From: Rhodamnia argentea
Lineage: Eukaryota > Streptophyta > Magnoliopsida > Myrtales > Myrtaceae
NCBI RefSeq assembly: GCF_020921035.1
Contig: NC_063157.1
Coordinates: forward strand, 5,266,501 to 5,330,500
Length of the DNA: 64,000 nucleotides
Direction of reading: 5' to 3'
The notes under the pieces are model-generated. The model was not told the origin of the DNA, made no database searches, and saw nothing but the letters and a program-made list of their open reading frames with translations. Of this stretch, positions 27,611 through 40,000 are shown one piece after another (positions within the stretch are counted from its first letter, which is position 1; each line of letters begins with the position of its first letter). The position numbers were made by a program, and so were the translations under genes.

Positions 27611-28592
27611 AATGGAGGTTTGAAGGCAGCGCCCCCGAAATAATATAGGATTTTTAGGTTTATGTTTTAAGTTGACCCAAAAGGAATTCGGATAGCCTTG
27701 AACTTTATATTGTACTTATATGAGAGATCATTGTTATGTGTGGTTGTGGTTATAAACCTAAATATCATAATAAAATCCCTTTGTATGACGTAACCCTATT
27801 TACGAGATGAACTTAGATAAACTCGTGTATCATTATTTTTTATTTTTTATGTGATTATTTCGATTCTATTTAAGGATATAACCCATCAAACTCGGATTTC
27901 GAAGAGATGTTTGGGAAGCAAAGCACAGCTCGTATTTGACTCATTCGCGCACTCGTATTTCGGAGAGATGTTTTGAGATCCCTTGATAATTTTCTTTTTT
28001 ATATTTTACTAAATATTTTGTCCATTGTTTAGTAATTCACCGCAATTATTTGTTTTATTTAGCTATTCATGGGTATTTTACGGAAAGATTAGAAAGTGTT
28101 ATCTTATTCATAGTATTGTCAACATGTTTTTGAATCCTTTGTTCGCAATCAACCTCTCATGCCCTTTTCGTTTAGCTCTTTCGATGCTCAATGCTAGCTT
28201 CGGCCGCGGCGAGAGTTGCGGGTTCCGCCCAGCTGCGATCGGAACAAATCCTAATGGATATGTTCGCCATAGTTCCTAATGGATATGACACCACACGGCA
28301 CATATACTATGCGCTTGACAAATTTGTCTTGATCGCTGTAATCTAGGGAATCGGCGTCGAGTATGAAGCAAATCCTCGGGTGCCTTGTTTCGCTTATCAC
28401 CGTCGGATACATTGGCTTCCCAAAATCCACCGAGGCATGATGTAGCAATGTCTTTAGACAGGCTGACAAGCACAAACCCTCCAAAAATCAGGTGAATTAT
28501 TTTAATGAGCCTCTGTCTTAGTGTAGGTTCCATAGTATGCTTGCTTTGCTCTATGTTGTTGCCACTAGGACGGACACCCACTTTCGTGGGCG

Positions 28593-28928
28593 TATAAATA
28601 CCCATCATTAGGGTTTCGAGCTTCTTCATTCTCAGAAGATGGAACCAGAACATAGGAAGAGGTTGAAGGAGGGATACAAGTGGGAATGGCCCTTTTGGTA
28701 GGGCAAAAGTTGCATGGTATGTGGAGGCCACAAAGGGTCTTGTTGGTCTTTTTGTGGGTGAGGCATGCCTTCAAATATTGGAAGCATTTGAGGGAGCAAA
28801 GTTCAATGAGATTGGACCGGCGTGGCCCGGTTCAAGAGATTGACATTGCATGTGTGGTTTTCCGTTTTCCCCCTTTTCATTTGGATGCTCTTGGTTTGCC
28901 CCCAATGTGCATCTTACCTGTAATTTAG
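28593..28928 (+). other. TATA-box island with short ORFs (possible small gene or lncRNA)
   Basis: A textbook TATAAATA lies at 28593-28600, followed at the right distance by a leader-like stretch (tagggtttcgagcttcttc) and an ATG at 28639. That frame encodes only 20 residues (MEPEHRKRLKEG.., ending EWPFW) and stops at 28701. A second ATG at 28680 opens an overlapping frame of 82 residues to 28928. Neither is recognised. The promoter geometry is better than chance, the coding potential is weak. Confidence 0.3.
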
Positions 28929-29599
28929 TTCTTTGTTTTGCTGTTTTGGTTGCCTTGGTAGACTCGTAGTCGGGTCCTTGGGTCTAACGTATTGCATACG
29001 TGATGGATTAAGTCAATCATGTAAGAAAAATAAAATGAAAGTTTTTGCACTCTTTTTTTTTTTTATTTGGCAGCGTTCACAATTTCCCGCGTGCGCTGAT
29101 ATGATCTTTTGTGTTGCGAACAAACCGAGTCGTCGCGTTGGTAAACAATCTCCTATGATTTTTAAAGTAGAATCGAGCGATCTGCGTGCATTCATCAACT
29201 GTTCTTCCGACCGAATATTGAAAATTTTTAGGAGGCGGACTCGCAAAGCGTGTCGAGCATATTACCTTAGCATTCTTGTTCCATGAATGAGGGGTTTCAT
29301 AAACAAAACGGGAAAAATATGGACGTAATCGCGTATCGTGTGAAAGATAAAGTCGGGAGCAACAAATATATATTGAGAAAACAAACAACGGAAGAAAAAG
29401 AGAACAATTATCTAGATTTGAGCTTTTCGTTTGTTGTCTAATACATTGCGCTGGATTGTCAATTCTCCATCGAAAGCATAAATTATGAACATAAATTCAT
29501 GCCAATTACATATCGTAACAACATAAATTGAGAAAATTGCGAAAGCCTTTAGACAATCATATGGCAAATTACAAGTTGCAATCACATTGAATTTTGCCT

Positions 29600-29990
29600 T
29601 ACTACGGCGAATTAACCGATTGTGATGGAGGCTAGGGTTGTTATGAAAGACAGAGTTACGATTGCGGCGATCCGTGGATGGCGGATGACTACTAGTTGAT
29701 GGTTGATGGTGACCAACAACCTGCGGCTAGAGACCGGTGGATGGTGGATGTCGATCGGCGGATGACGGTCGGGGACCGATGACGATAAAAGTTTTTATTT
29801 ATGTTTCTATTTCGAAAATAAAAAAAGTAAAAAAGTTTATACTTCTCATTTCTATTCCAAACTAATATCCGGGCTAAAAATTTATCCTAAAAATAGAAAG
29901 ATGAAATTGTGTTACTAAACAGATTTTTATTCTAAACCCGATCGTCGGAATAGAAAAACAGAGAAAAAAATGGTTATCATGCACATCTTC
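29600..29990. mobile_element. Element with ggtggatgg minisatellite and 'gttactaaacagattttta' end
   Basis: A gtggatggcggatg-type G-rich stretch (about 29660-29790) is followed by an AT-rich segment ending in 'tgttactaaacagatttt'. This is the same general build (G-rich core plus 'ttaccaaacagatt' flank) as the element at 62536-63507. The left border is unclear. Confidence 0.35.
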
Positions 29991-31083
29991 CATCATAATT
30001 CCTATGCCAATCTTTTATCTCTTGCTCCAAAACCAAACTTAGTATAATTACTCAAGTTACTCTCTTGGGTTTTGACTCGAGGCACTTTTCGAGATTGAAG
30101 GGAAGCCAAGCTCGAGCTACTCGAGTATCTTGTCGAGTCGATCTCGCCAACACCCTACACTTGCATTAAAAAAATCTCCGACATATGGGAACCGGTTTTA
30201 TTGAACGAATCAGGAAATTATCATCTCATCTCTGTCTCGGATTTTAGGAACGCCCGTTGGATCAAGTCTGTTAGGAAATAGCTGGGAAAAAATTTTCATT
30301 TGATTTAACAGGAATTGACCCCGTCAAGGCGTCAACTATAGTTTTTACTTTTTTGATAAATCTTGTTTTGTTTTTCCTCTTGATTTTTCCATATATTCCC
30401 GGGCAGCGTATTTCCATTTTTTTCACCAGCCAATCTCCTCAGTTCATTCCGTAGTCCTCACCGTGGCAGATTCGCCATCTCAGCCCCTCGAGCAGCGCGC
30501 ATTACGACCATCGCCGTTCTTCAGGGGAAGTTTTCCGGCGGCGTCGGCGCGTCAGGTGCACTTCTGCTCCGTATTCTCAAAACTACACCTTCTTCCTCCA
30601 ATTCTCGTCGCTCGGTGGTGTCGATTTGGCCTCAGCTTCGATTTGAAACTTGTAAAATTTTGCTGTTCAGATCTCTCTGTTTCCTCAGAGTTTTGGATCT
30701 CGAAACCCTGTTTTTGAGCTCTTGTGCTTCGGACGTGAGCTTGCTCAGCTGCGTATTCGTGCTTATGCATGTAGGCTTTCGCGCCGTGTCGCACAAGTTT
30801 TATTGATTGCTTCCGTGGCTTCGTTCTTGTGTAGATTGTTGTGATGGCTTACTTACTCTTTCGACCATTATCGTACTCTAACTCAACTGACGATGGTAGG
30901 ATGGTGTTTTTTGTCTGATGTTTCTGATTTTGCAAGAAATCAGCAGTGATCTGCTTATATTTTAGGTGGATTGCGTCTTTGAAATTGCCGGTTAGCTAGT
31001 AATGTAACTTCATTTAGTGATTATTATTTTGTGAAGGGTTAGTCTTTATGGTGGACCTGGAAGGATAATGCCAAGAGAAAGCA

Positions 31084-34000
31084 ATGAAAGATCTGAAAGA
31101 TAGGTGCAGGGTGCTGACTCTGGTCATTTTGGCCATACTGGTTGCAATTCTTGGTTTTTATGGTTTGGTGAAACCTGTGTCTAATGGATGTGATATGACA
31201 TATATGTACCCAACGTATATCCCAATCTCGTCACCACAAAATGTCTCGTCGGGGAAGTACGGGCTGTATCTGTATCATGAAGGGTGGAAGAAGATTGATT
31301 TCGCAGATCACCTCAAGAAGCTCAATGGCGTGCCGGTTCTTTTCATTCCAGGCAATGGCGGTAGCTACAAACAGGCAAGCCATTTCTGAGTATTGTTCAG
31401 CTTGAGTTTACTAGTACCTTGCTTCCCTCCCCAAATGCCGCCACTACCGCATGCATTTTAGTATTTACTGTTATGTTTTTGATAAATGTTTAAGGTAGCA
31501 ATAATGAATATAATTCGGGCATAGTGTATGCTTCTAGTAGCTATAGCTGAGAGGGAAGCTATGAGTTGCTGGGCTAAGAAATTCATTGGCTAGTCGACTG
31601 GCAAGATCAAATTCTTGACAGAGGCTAGAAAAGGGAATTCAGGCTCTTACTTGTGATTCAGTTGTTCCTTGCTGTGACAAATCATATAGCATTGATTTAG
31701 GGTTTGCCAATTTGCAATTACCAAATGATCCAACTTCCGTCCTCCCTCCCATGGCAAGTACACATACAACAATAGTTCCAATGCCGTCAGTGAGTTGTCA
31801 CTATATACAGTCCTATGTTGCAAAATCTTTTTTATGCAGGATCCCTTGTGTGCATGACTCCCTCCCTGACTCCATATGTCGGGCATGTTTGTCAGTTTGC
31901 TTCTGGTTTATTCTTCGGCAATATTATCCTTAGATTTGAGTTTATTGTTCATTTCCTATGGATAAGTTCTGGATATTCTTACATGTTTCGACAGGAATGT
32001 CTGGAAGGTGATTTATGAATTCCAACTACTTCGAAAATTGTAGTTTTTCCCCTGGTTTCAAGCCTTGCCAAATGGATTCCCTCTCATAGTAGAGGATTGT
32101 TGGCGACATTCATCTTGTTTTCTTATAAGTTTCTACTCATACCATCTAGAAGGAAAGTGTTGCACTTTTCGTATCTAACAAGAGGCATGAATTCAATTTG
32201 CTGAAGTGGAAGTATTTTGAGATGTTACAGTTTTCTGAGGTTATAACTTTCTGAGTTGTTTAGGTTAGGGGACCTATAAACAAATTGTGGAGCCAAGTTT
32301 AATGCTATTGAATTGGAGTTAATTTGCTTGAAATAGTTAAGCCAAGAATCTATGCTCTGATTATTTTGCCACTGTAGGAATATGAGTACCTGTCTATATC
32401 TGCTGGGTGAATGGGCGTTGGCTCTTGAGCACTCTCAATTTATTTTGCATGCAATTTTAAGGTTGTTATCCACTACAAAGTGTTCGCTGGCAAGGGGGGA
32501 AAATGGCTCTTGGCTTTTAGCAGTTCACGTACATTTGATTTTCTTATTGTGATTCAGTAATTCATCGGTGACTCAATCTTTTGGATACGCTGAGAGTCTG
32601 AGGCTTAAGAATCTGTTATTTACCCTCCATTTCAGGTGCGATCTCTGGGAGCAGAATCCGATAGGGCATATCAAGGAGGCCCTCTTGAGCGTACCTTTTA
32701 CCAGGAAGCTTCCCTAACTCCTGAAGAAGGAGGACTGGAGATGGATGTAGCAGGCTTGCAGTTACCCAGTCAATATTCACGTCGGTTGGATTGGTTCGCT
32801 GTGGATCTTGAAGGTGAACATTCTGCAATGGATGGTCGAATACTTGAAGAACACGCTGAATATGTTGTATATGCCATTCACAGGGTATCTAGTTTGCTAC
32901 TTTTCCATCTTTTTTCGTAATATGAAAGGCTTGACTACACAGGAATGATGATATTTAAATTGCTATTCATGGCGCAGAAGAATAGGGTGTCTTGAAATGG
33001 CTCAAGAAATTTTTTCGTGTGCTTGTGTTAAAGTGTAGAACTGTCAGTTAGGTTTTTTACTTTTCTTTGATCGCCAGTTCTCTTTGCATATCATGAAGCT
33101 CATCAGTAGCTCAAATAGCTTTGGAACTATATCGTGCTACTTTTAATAATGCAAACTTTTAAACTTAAAATGTTTTCATTGCCTTGTTATCCTGGTGAAA
33201 TATCAACTCCGAAATAGAACTTTGCTTAAACACATAGTAGGAACTGTGATTTTGTTCAGAAGCTTTTAATGGCACCTCTCCCTCTGCCTGACTTGATTCT
33301 GACTCAATGCACTTTCTGAAGAATTTCTTGTTATAAGTCAATTGTGTTCTGACTCTATTGCTCATAGTAAACTTCGGGCTACTGTGTCGTCTTTGCTCGC
33401 CTTATAGTTGACCTTTGGACGCTCTCTTATCCTGGCAACATGCATGTTGACATTGATGACACTGCTGCCATAGGTTTAAAAATAGAATCTGGAACATAAT
33501 AAGTGAGAGGAGAAGGAGGAGGAGCGGCCAGCAACAACAGGATCATAGGAGGATGAGTAGTAGTAGCAGGAGTGACAGGAGGATGTCTAAGAATTAGTTA
33601 GGCTATTGGACGTTATCATTTGGAAATAATGGTCGCACTGAGAAGAGGATGTTGGATAGTTTTTTAAATTAAGATCATCAAATGATGATTATTAACTATT
33701 GTTGCAGATAGTAGAATGATATAAATAGTCTCGAGATGGTAAATTAGGCTCTTACTTTATGTTAGAACCGATTCTATATATGCCTTATGAAGCTGGATGA
33801 CTATCTTGTCTAGCTTGGAGACATTTCTAGGAATAAAAAAGAGTTACGTGCTCCACCCGAATTCGTAACCAATATTTTTCTATTGGAGCTTCTCTCATTC
33901 CTTTTATCGAGCATAGGAAAGGGGTCCCGACGTTTGTGTTTAGGGCTGCTACTTTTCGTAGTTGGTAAACGTTGCTTTGGTTGGAAGCCCTTGATTCAAT

Positions 34001-37000
34001 TCTAGAACTTCTGAGGAAAATATACATTTCTCACAGATTCCATTTTATCTCTGTCTATCCATCTGTCTCTGCCTCTTACTAAATATGATTAACCCAACAT
34101 CACGCCTTCAAAGTTTGTAATGCCAATTTTGGTAGCTTGCTCAAATTGAAGGTTTGAGTTTCAAGATAAGCTTCTGAGAAAGCAATCATGATGAATTTCA
34201 ACACTAAAAAGAGTGCTCCAAAAGGAAGCTTAAATACATGCATGTTGTCATAATTCCATAGCTGTATTAGCTGATCAATATCTTTGCTCTACTTAAGCCA
34301 ACTTACTGAGCTTGCTGTAGAATCTCCTGTTTAAAACCATTGATGTTCTGAATTCAATGCTCCTTGTTATACTAGGCTATGGAGTCAACATTTGATTTTA
34401 ATGGCCTTGCAGTCCTCAGATGGCTCTCTTATACTAATGACATGCGTGTTTTTTTTCTCTCCCTACCAACTTTAGAACCCCAGACCTGGGTTTTGAGAGA
34501 GTGCTCACAAGGCCATCAGGCCATAGGGAAATTGATTAATGACGTGCATGTTGATTATACAACAGTTTTCTTATAGCAGTATTAGTTATTGGAGTGGCAA
34601 TTAAAGTGATAATAGGATAGCAGCAGTGACAGAAGGATGAGGAGGAGGAAGAGTCATTCATAATGATTTCGTGGCTTAATAACAGTTGATATATCATTGT
34701 TAACTTCTCCACCATTAATGTTGCAGATATTGGATCAATACAAAGAGTCTCGGGATGCTCGTGCAAGGGAAGGTGCTGCAACCTCTGGGAGTTTGCCAAA
34801 AAGTGTCATATTGGTTGGCCATTCCATGGGTGGTTTTGTAGCTAGAGCAGCTATTGTTCACCCACATCTCAGGAAATCAGCTGTTGAAACTGTTTTAACG
34901 CTTTCCAGTCCACATCAGTGAGCTCTGTTGCCGTTAATGTGCTAGCTCATTTCTACATTCCTTTGTATCTATTTGTCCTTGATGAAATGTGTTGTGTAGG
35001 TCTCCTCCATTAGCATTGCAGCCATCACTGGGGCACTATTTTGCCCGAGTAAATGAAGAGTGGAGAAAAGGTTATGAGGTGCGAACCAATCAAGCCGGGC
35101 ATCAGGTGTCTGATCCTGCACTATCTAAAGTTGTCGTAGTCTCTATTACTGGTGGAATTAATGATTATCAGGTATTTCTTCATCACAGATCTGCCGTTGC
35201 TTGCTTTGGTTTCAATTGCATTCCTTGGTCGATATTTCAATTACGTGGAGGCCTTAAGAAAAATAAAATTGGTATTTTATTCAGTAGAAATATGTTGTAT
35301 GTGTAAAATAAGAATGTATTGTTTGTGCAAGTTATTTCATCGTTCATGACATTGACCACTTGGGAGAACTAAGTTATCCCTTCTTCAATGCATGCTACAA
35401 TTGGGGATGCAATATGAATGTAATTACAATTTATATGGACGTCATTTAATCAAGTGGGAAGTGAAATATAATCTTCTTGGGAATAGAAACTTCTTGCCTG
35501 ACTGTGGCGTGGCACTTTTTCTAGGGCTGTTTCTAATTTTGGCATGGGGCAGTTAAACCATCTTCAGGCAGTTCTCAGTAATATAATAGTAGATTTCCAA
35601 GGGGGAGGGGAAGATATAGAGGTTTTAATATTTTCCCGAGATGTCAAAGATGTGAGGTAAGATTAAAATTTTCACGGACATTTTGTTTAGGACTGGTGAT
35701 AGGAATACAAAGAGGGGCTTAAGAGTATCCTTGCCTTCATCCTGCTTGGGTCCAGACACTAAAGCAAATTCTCTACAAAATTTTCTTTTTGGTAAGCAAT
35801 TGTCTTCAACCTTTACTGTCACTAGGGTCAAGAATTTGCATCTGAAGTGCAGTATGGGCAGGAATTTCTTCTATTTTAACTCATCGTGGAAGGATACTCA
35901 AGACTTGTTTTACTTGCTTTTTAGGAAATGGATGGTAAAGCAGGGAGTCAGAGTGGCAACCTAGATGTCTTGAGTAGTCTACTTCCCTTTGAACGATAAT
36001 CTGTGGGCTTACTACATAGATGCTTTCAGCAGTTATTAGGTGCACTGTGTACATTACTTTGAGTGCATCTCGTCCCTTAGATTGTGGGGTACATCGCACA
36101 ATATGTGTCTCTGGCTTCTATGTCCTAGGGCCGAGATGCACGGGGTGCATCAAAGAGTTTTTCACCTACTTGGATGACTTACAATTTTGGATGTGATTTT
36201 TGGCTTTAATCATGGATTTTAGCTTTTGGTGTGGGTTTTATAGAAGCTAATGTTGCGAAGTTGTAAGATGGAAATCTGTCATATTTATGAGTTCACTGCA
36301 AAAAAGTAAAAACTTAGATGACACTCTACATTTCGCACTTTAAAGAGTAATGTTTACAATTTTTCATATTTAAGTCCGCTCATAGGACAGAAGCTCAGCT
36401 AAAATGTTGGGAGGATCAACTTTTGCTGATGGTTTACTACATGTTTTTCTAGATTTCTGTTTGTAGAGTGCGTGTTTTGTTATGATGTACATATCCATGC
36501 ACAAAGTCACACACAATCCTTCATGACCTTGTGCAATTGCGTGCACGGGTACACGATACACTCTTTGACATGCTTCATAATTGTATATGTAATTGATGGT
36601 TCACCCAATTTTCAGTTCTTTAATGATGATATTCTGCTTATCCTCTTTTTTGCTTTTCCAGGTTCGCTCAAAGTTAGAATCACTTGAAGGTATTGTTCCA
36701 AGCGCTCATGGCTTTATGATCACTAGTACAAGCATGAAAAATGTGTGGCTATCAATGGAACATCAGGTTATTCTGTGGTGCAATCAATTAGTTGTACAAG
36801 TGAGTGCAATTTTCTTTGGAAAATTGGAAATCCATTTTGATATGTATCATACACTTCTGAGAACATCTGCTGCTATTTAGGTATCACACACCCTCCTCAG
36901 CTTGATAGACTCAAAAACGGGTCAGCCTTATGATGATACTCGTAAACGACTAGCAATATTCACAAAAATGCTGCGGAGTGGCATAGCGCAAAGTTTTAAT

Positions 37001-40000
37001 CAGATGAAGCAATCGCAAAAATCTACGCAGTCAAGTCTTTTTCCCACTATGGGTGAAAGAGGTTAGGCTGCTAAAGCCCCTATCTTAAATTACTCCTCTT
37101 TTTTAATTTGTGAGTAAAATCTCTGTGCGTTTCAGGTTTAATTGCCTCGAGAAACTGGGGAGATGATTAGACTTTAATAGGAAAGTTCTAAGAAGAGTTG
37201 ATTCTGTTTGTAATCCGATAATTGTTTTAAAGAGTTACATTACTCTTGAACTTGTTTTGATCTTGCAACGAATGTGCTATTAGAAATCGTTAGAATATCC
37301 AGAAGTGTGATACCCTACATACATTGACCTTTGCTTTTGTTTCTTCTTAAATAGAAGAACTGAAAATGGAACGTTTAAAGAGAAATCTGGTTTTGACTCT
37401 TCATCCTTGGCTATTCTTAATTTGTTTGTGTATGTGCGATTAGTATTTGGCACATTGCATTAACCGGAGATATATTAGAGCAATCTACTTTTGACTCTGT
37501 ATCCTCAAATAATCTTGATCTGTTTTGGTCTGTAAAGTATATTTGATTACTATTTGGCACATTGGCATTAGGTATGGGATATATCGTACTTTAGCTGTGA
37601 AATGTTCTCAAAGAAACCTGTGGGTTTTTGCATTCTCTTATTTATGTGGTGGATATTGGAGGTTTTACTGGATTATTTCATGACAGTTATTAAGTCAAGA
37701 AGTCTACAGCCCTTTTATTGGAGGCCACATCTTCATCTCCTTTTGTTAGTTTTATTTTTTATTTGTATGAATGGGTTGTCTTGGTACAGCTTTATCGTAT
37801 TATGTGTCTTCATTGCAGGATCTCAAGGTCACATGTTACCTGAATGTCCAGCCAATGTTCAATGGAGTAATGATGGCCTTGAAAGGGACCTATACATTCA
37901 AACGAAAACAGTTACAGTTTTAGCAATGGATGGGAGAAGACGATGGTTGGACATTCAAAAACTGGTTAGCTTAACCCTTGTTTACCCACAGTTTGCATTG
38001 TCATCTTTGAACTTCTACATGAATAAAATTTGGGAAGATAACAACGATAGCCATTTAGCTTTGAGGTCACTTTCGGTTCCACTGGATTAATGCTAATTTT
38101 AGTAGTGAGTGTCACTTCCCAAAATCAGTAACTTGTTTATGTTGCACACATGGTATGCCAAAGTTTTGATAGAAAAGTTATCTGTCCAAGTGGAAGTTTT
38201 GTAATGACATGACATGCACATAGCAGTGCCGTGACATCTGGCACTGAGATCTTTTTATTTTTTGGCTCCTTTCGTACATGGGTTGGCAACCCTTAGTGCC
38301 TCATAGTGAATTTCTCTTTACTTATAAGTTAAATAGTGGAAGAACTGTGTGGCATGCCAAAATGACCTTCATTGGTTCTTGCCTCTTTATGGACGTAACT
38401 GAGTTGGATGACTCTTAGATTTATCACATGTTGGATGACTGTCGTAGGGTTGCAGCCTAATGATTTGTTGGCTTAGCATGTCGGGTGACTGTCATGACTA
38501 GATTTTGCACTTTTCAGATAAAGCAGAATAAAGTTTTTTCATCTGTAGGGATCTGATGGGAGAAACCATTTCATACTAGTCACAAACCTTGCTCCCTGTT
38601 CTGGCGTTAGACTTCATCTTTGGACTGAAAGGGGAAAGTTACCATCGAACTTTCCTGTGGATAAAAGAGTACAAGAGGTGACTTCAAAAATGGTGCATAT
38701 TCCATCAGGGCCTGCACCAAGGCAGGTAATCATCTCCATCTATTCATGTCAGGTTACGCGTTGGAATATAAACTGTGATGTTGTTCTTCTACACTCCCAG
38801 TCAATACTGAGCCTATGTTATAAATAGGAATGAGAACCTTAGATGATAGATTGGGAGGTCAAGTTAGAAATCTGACATAGAGGTCCAAGATGCTAGGTGT
38901 TTCGAGATGAACTTTAACTCTGGTATGAATTGTTTCTTCTATCAGATTGAACCAGGTGGTCAGACTGAGCAACCACCTCCATCTGCTGTCTTTATGTTGG
39001 GTCCCAAGGATATGCACGGTTTCAGATTTCTAACTATTTCTGTTGCACCTCGTCCGGTATCGCTTCTCTTCTACTTTTCCTATAGAATCTTCCTTCAAAC
39101 GCATCAATGCCTTAGCTCATTTATGGCTTAATGTTATTCCTTATTATCTTTGTCTTCTCAAGTTTTCTCATATGGATACTGTTTGGACTGCAAACTGTGC
39201 TGCTCTATTGTTGTACCACATTAATTATGTCTCAGAATACCAACCATCATAGTTTTGTGAAGTTAACAATGAATATTATATACAATATATATTCAGAACT
39301 TATAGGTAAGATATTTCAATATAAGTTTGGATAAAAGGAGCTAGAAAAGGTTACTTCTAGGCTGTCATGGAAGAATGTTTTTGTCATTTTAAAGTAAATT
39401 CTAGCTCAATTTCTCATCTCAGTGATGAGCTTCTTGGGAAGTGTAATACCGATTAGAGTATTTCTAGATACCGTATGGCTTTGGTGGACCAGTGACTACC
39501 TTTATCAGTGACATTATTAAATAAAAGCATACTCTTTCTCGTTAAACTTTGTCCAGAAAACTCATTAAATGAAGGGCAAGACACATTCAAGCATAAGCTA
39601 CCTCCAAGGGAAAAAAATATTGTTGCGCGTTTGTTCTTATTGGAATTATAACCTGCACTAGGGTAGAAATGTAGAACTTTGGAGGATTTGATCATCTGTA
39701 AGTGAGTGCATGCTTGTCTACAGGGATTGAGCATTTCTCACCATATGAATGCTTTTTCGCCTTATGCTGTAATAGTTCTTTGAAAAATTGAGATTTATGC
39801 ATGACTTCCACTATTCAGAGCATCTCGGGCAGACCTCCTCCAGCAGCTTCCATGGCAGTTGGACAGTTCTTTAATCCAGAGGAAGGGCAAAAGGAGTTCT
39901 CTCCTCTCATGTTGTTTTCCTCTAGCTATTCTCATAAGGTTGTTTCTTTTAGTGATAGAAAATGCTAAGAACTTTTTAAATGGTTTGATTTTGTTCATTC

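Larger units (their letters stand above)
26175..31083. other. Intergenic region with two unassigned islands and PGAP1 leader
   Basis: It contains the GT-1 5' UTR/promoter (26175 to about 26600, with pyrimidine/purine tracts), a GC-rich unassigned island (26880-27610), a TATA-box island (28590-28930), a G-rich repeat element (about 29600-29990), and the PGAP1 5' leader (about 30420-31083). The leader has a likely UTR exon ending at the donor GTCAG|GTGCAC (30554/30555). Other open frames are short and unrecognised. Confidence 0.5.
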
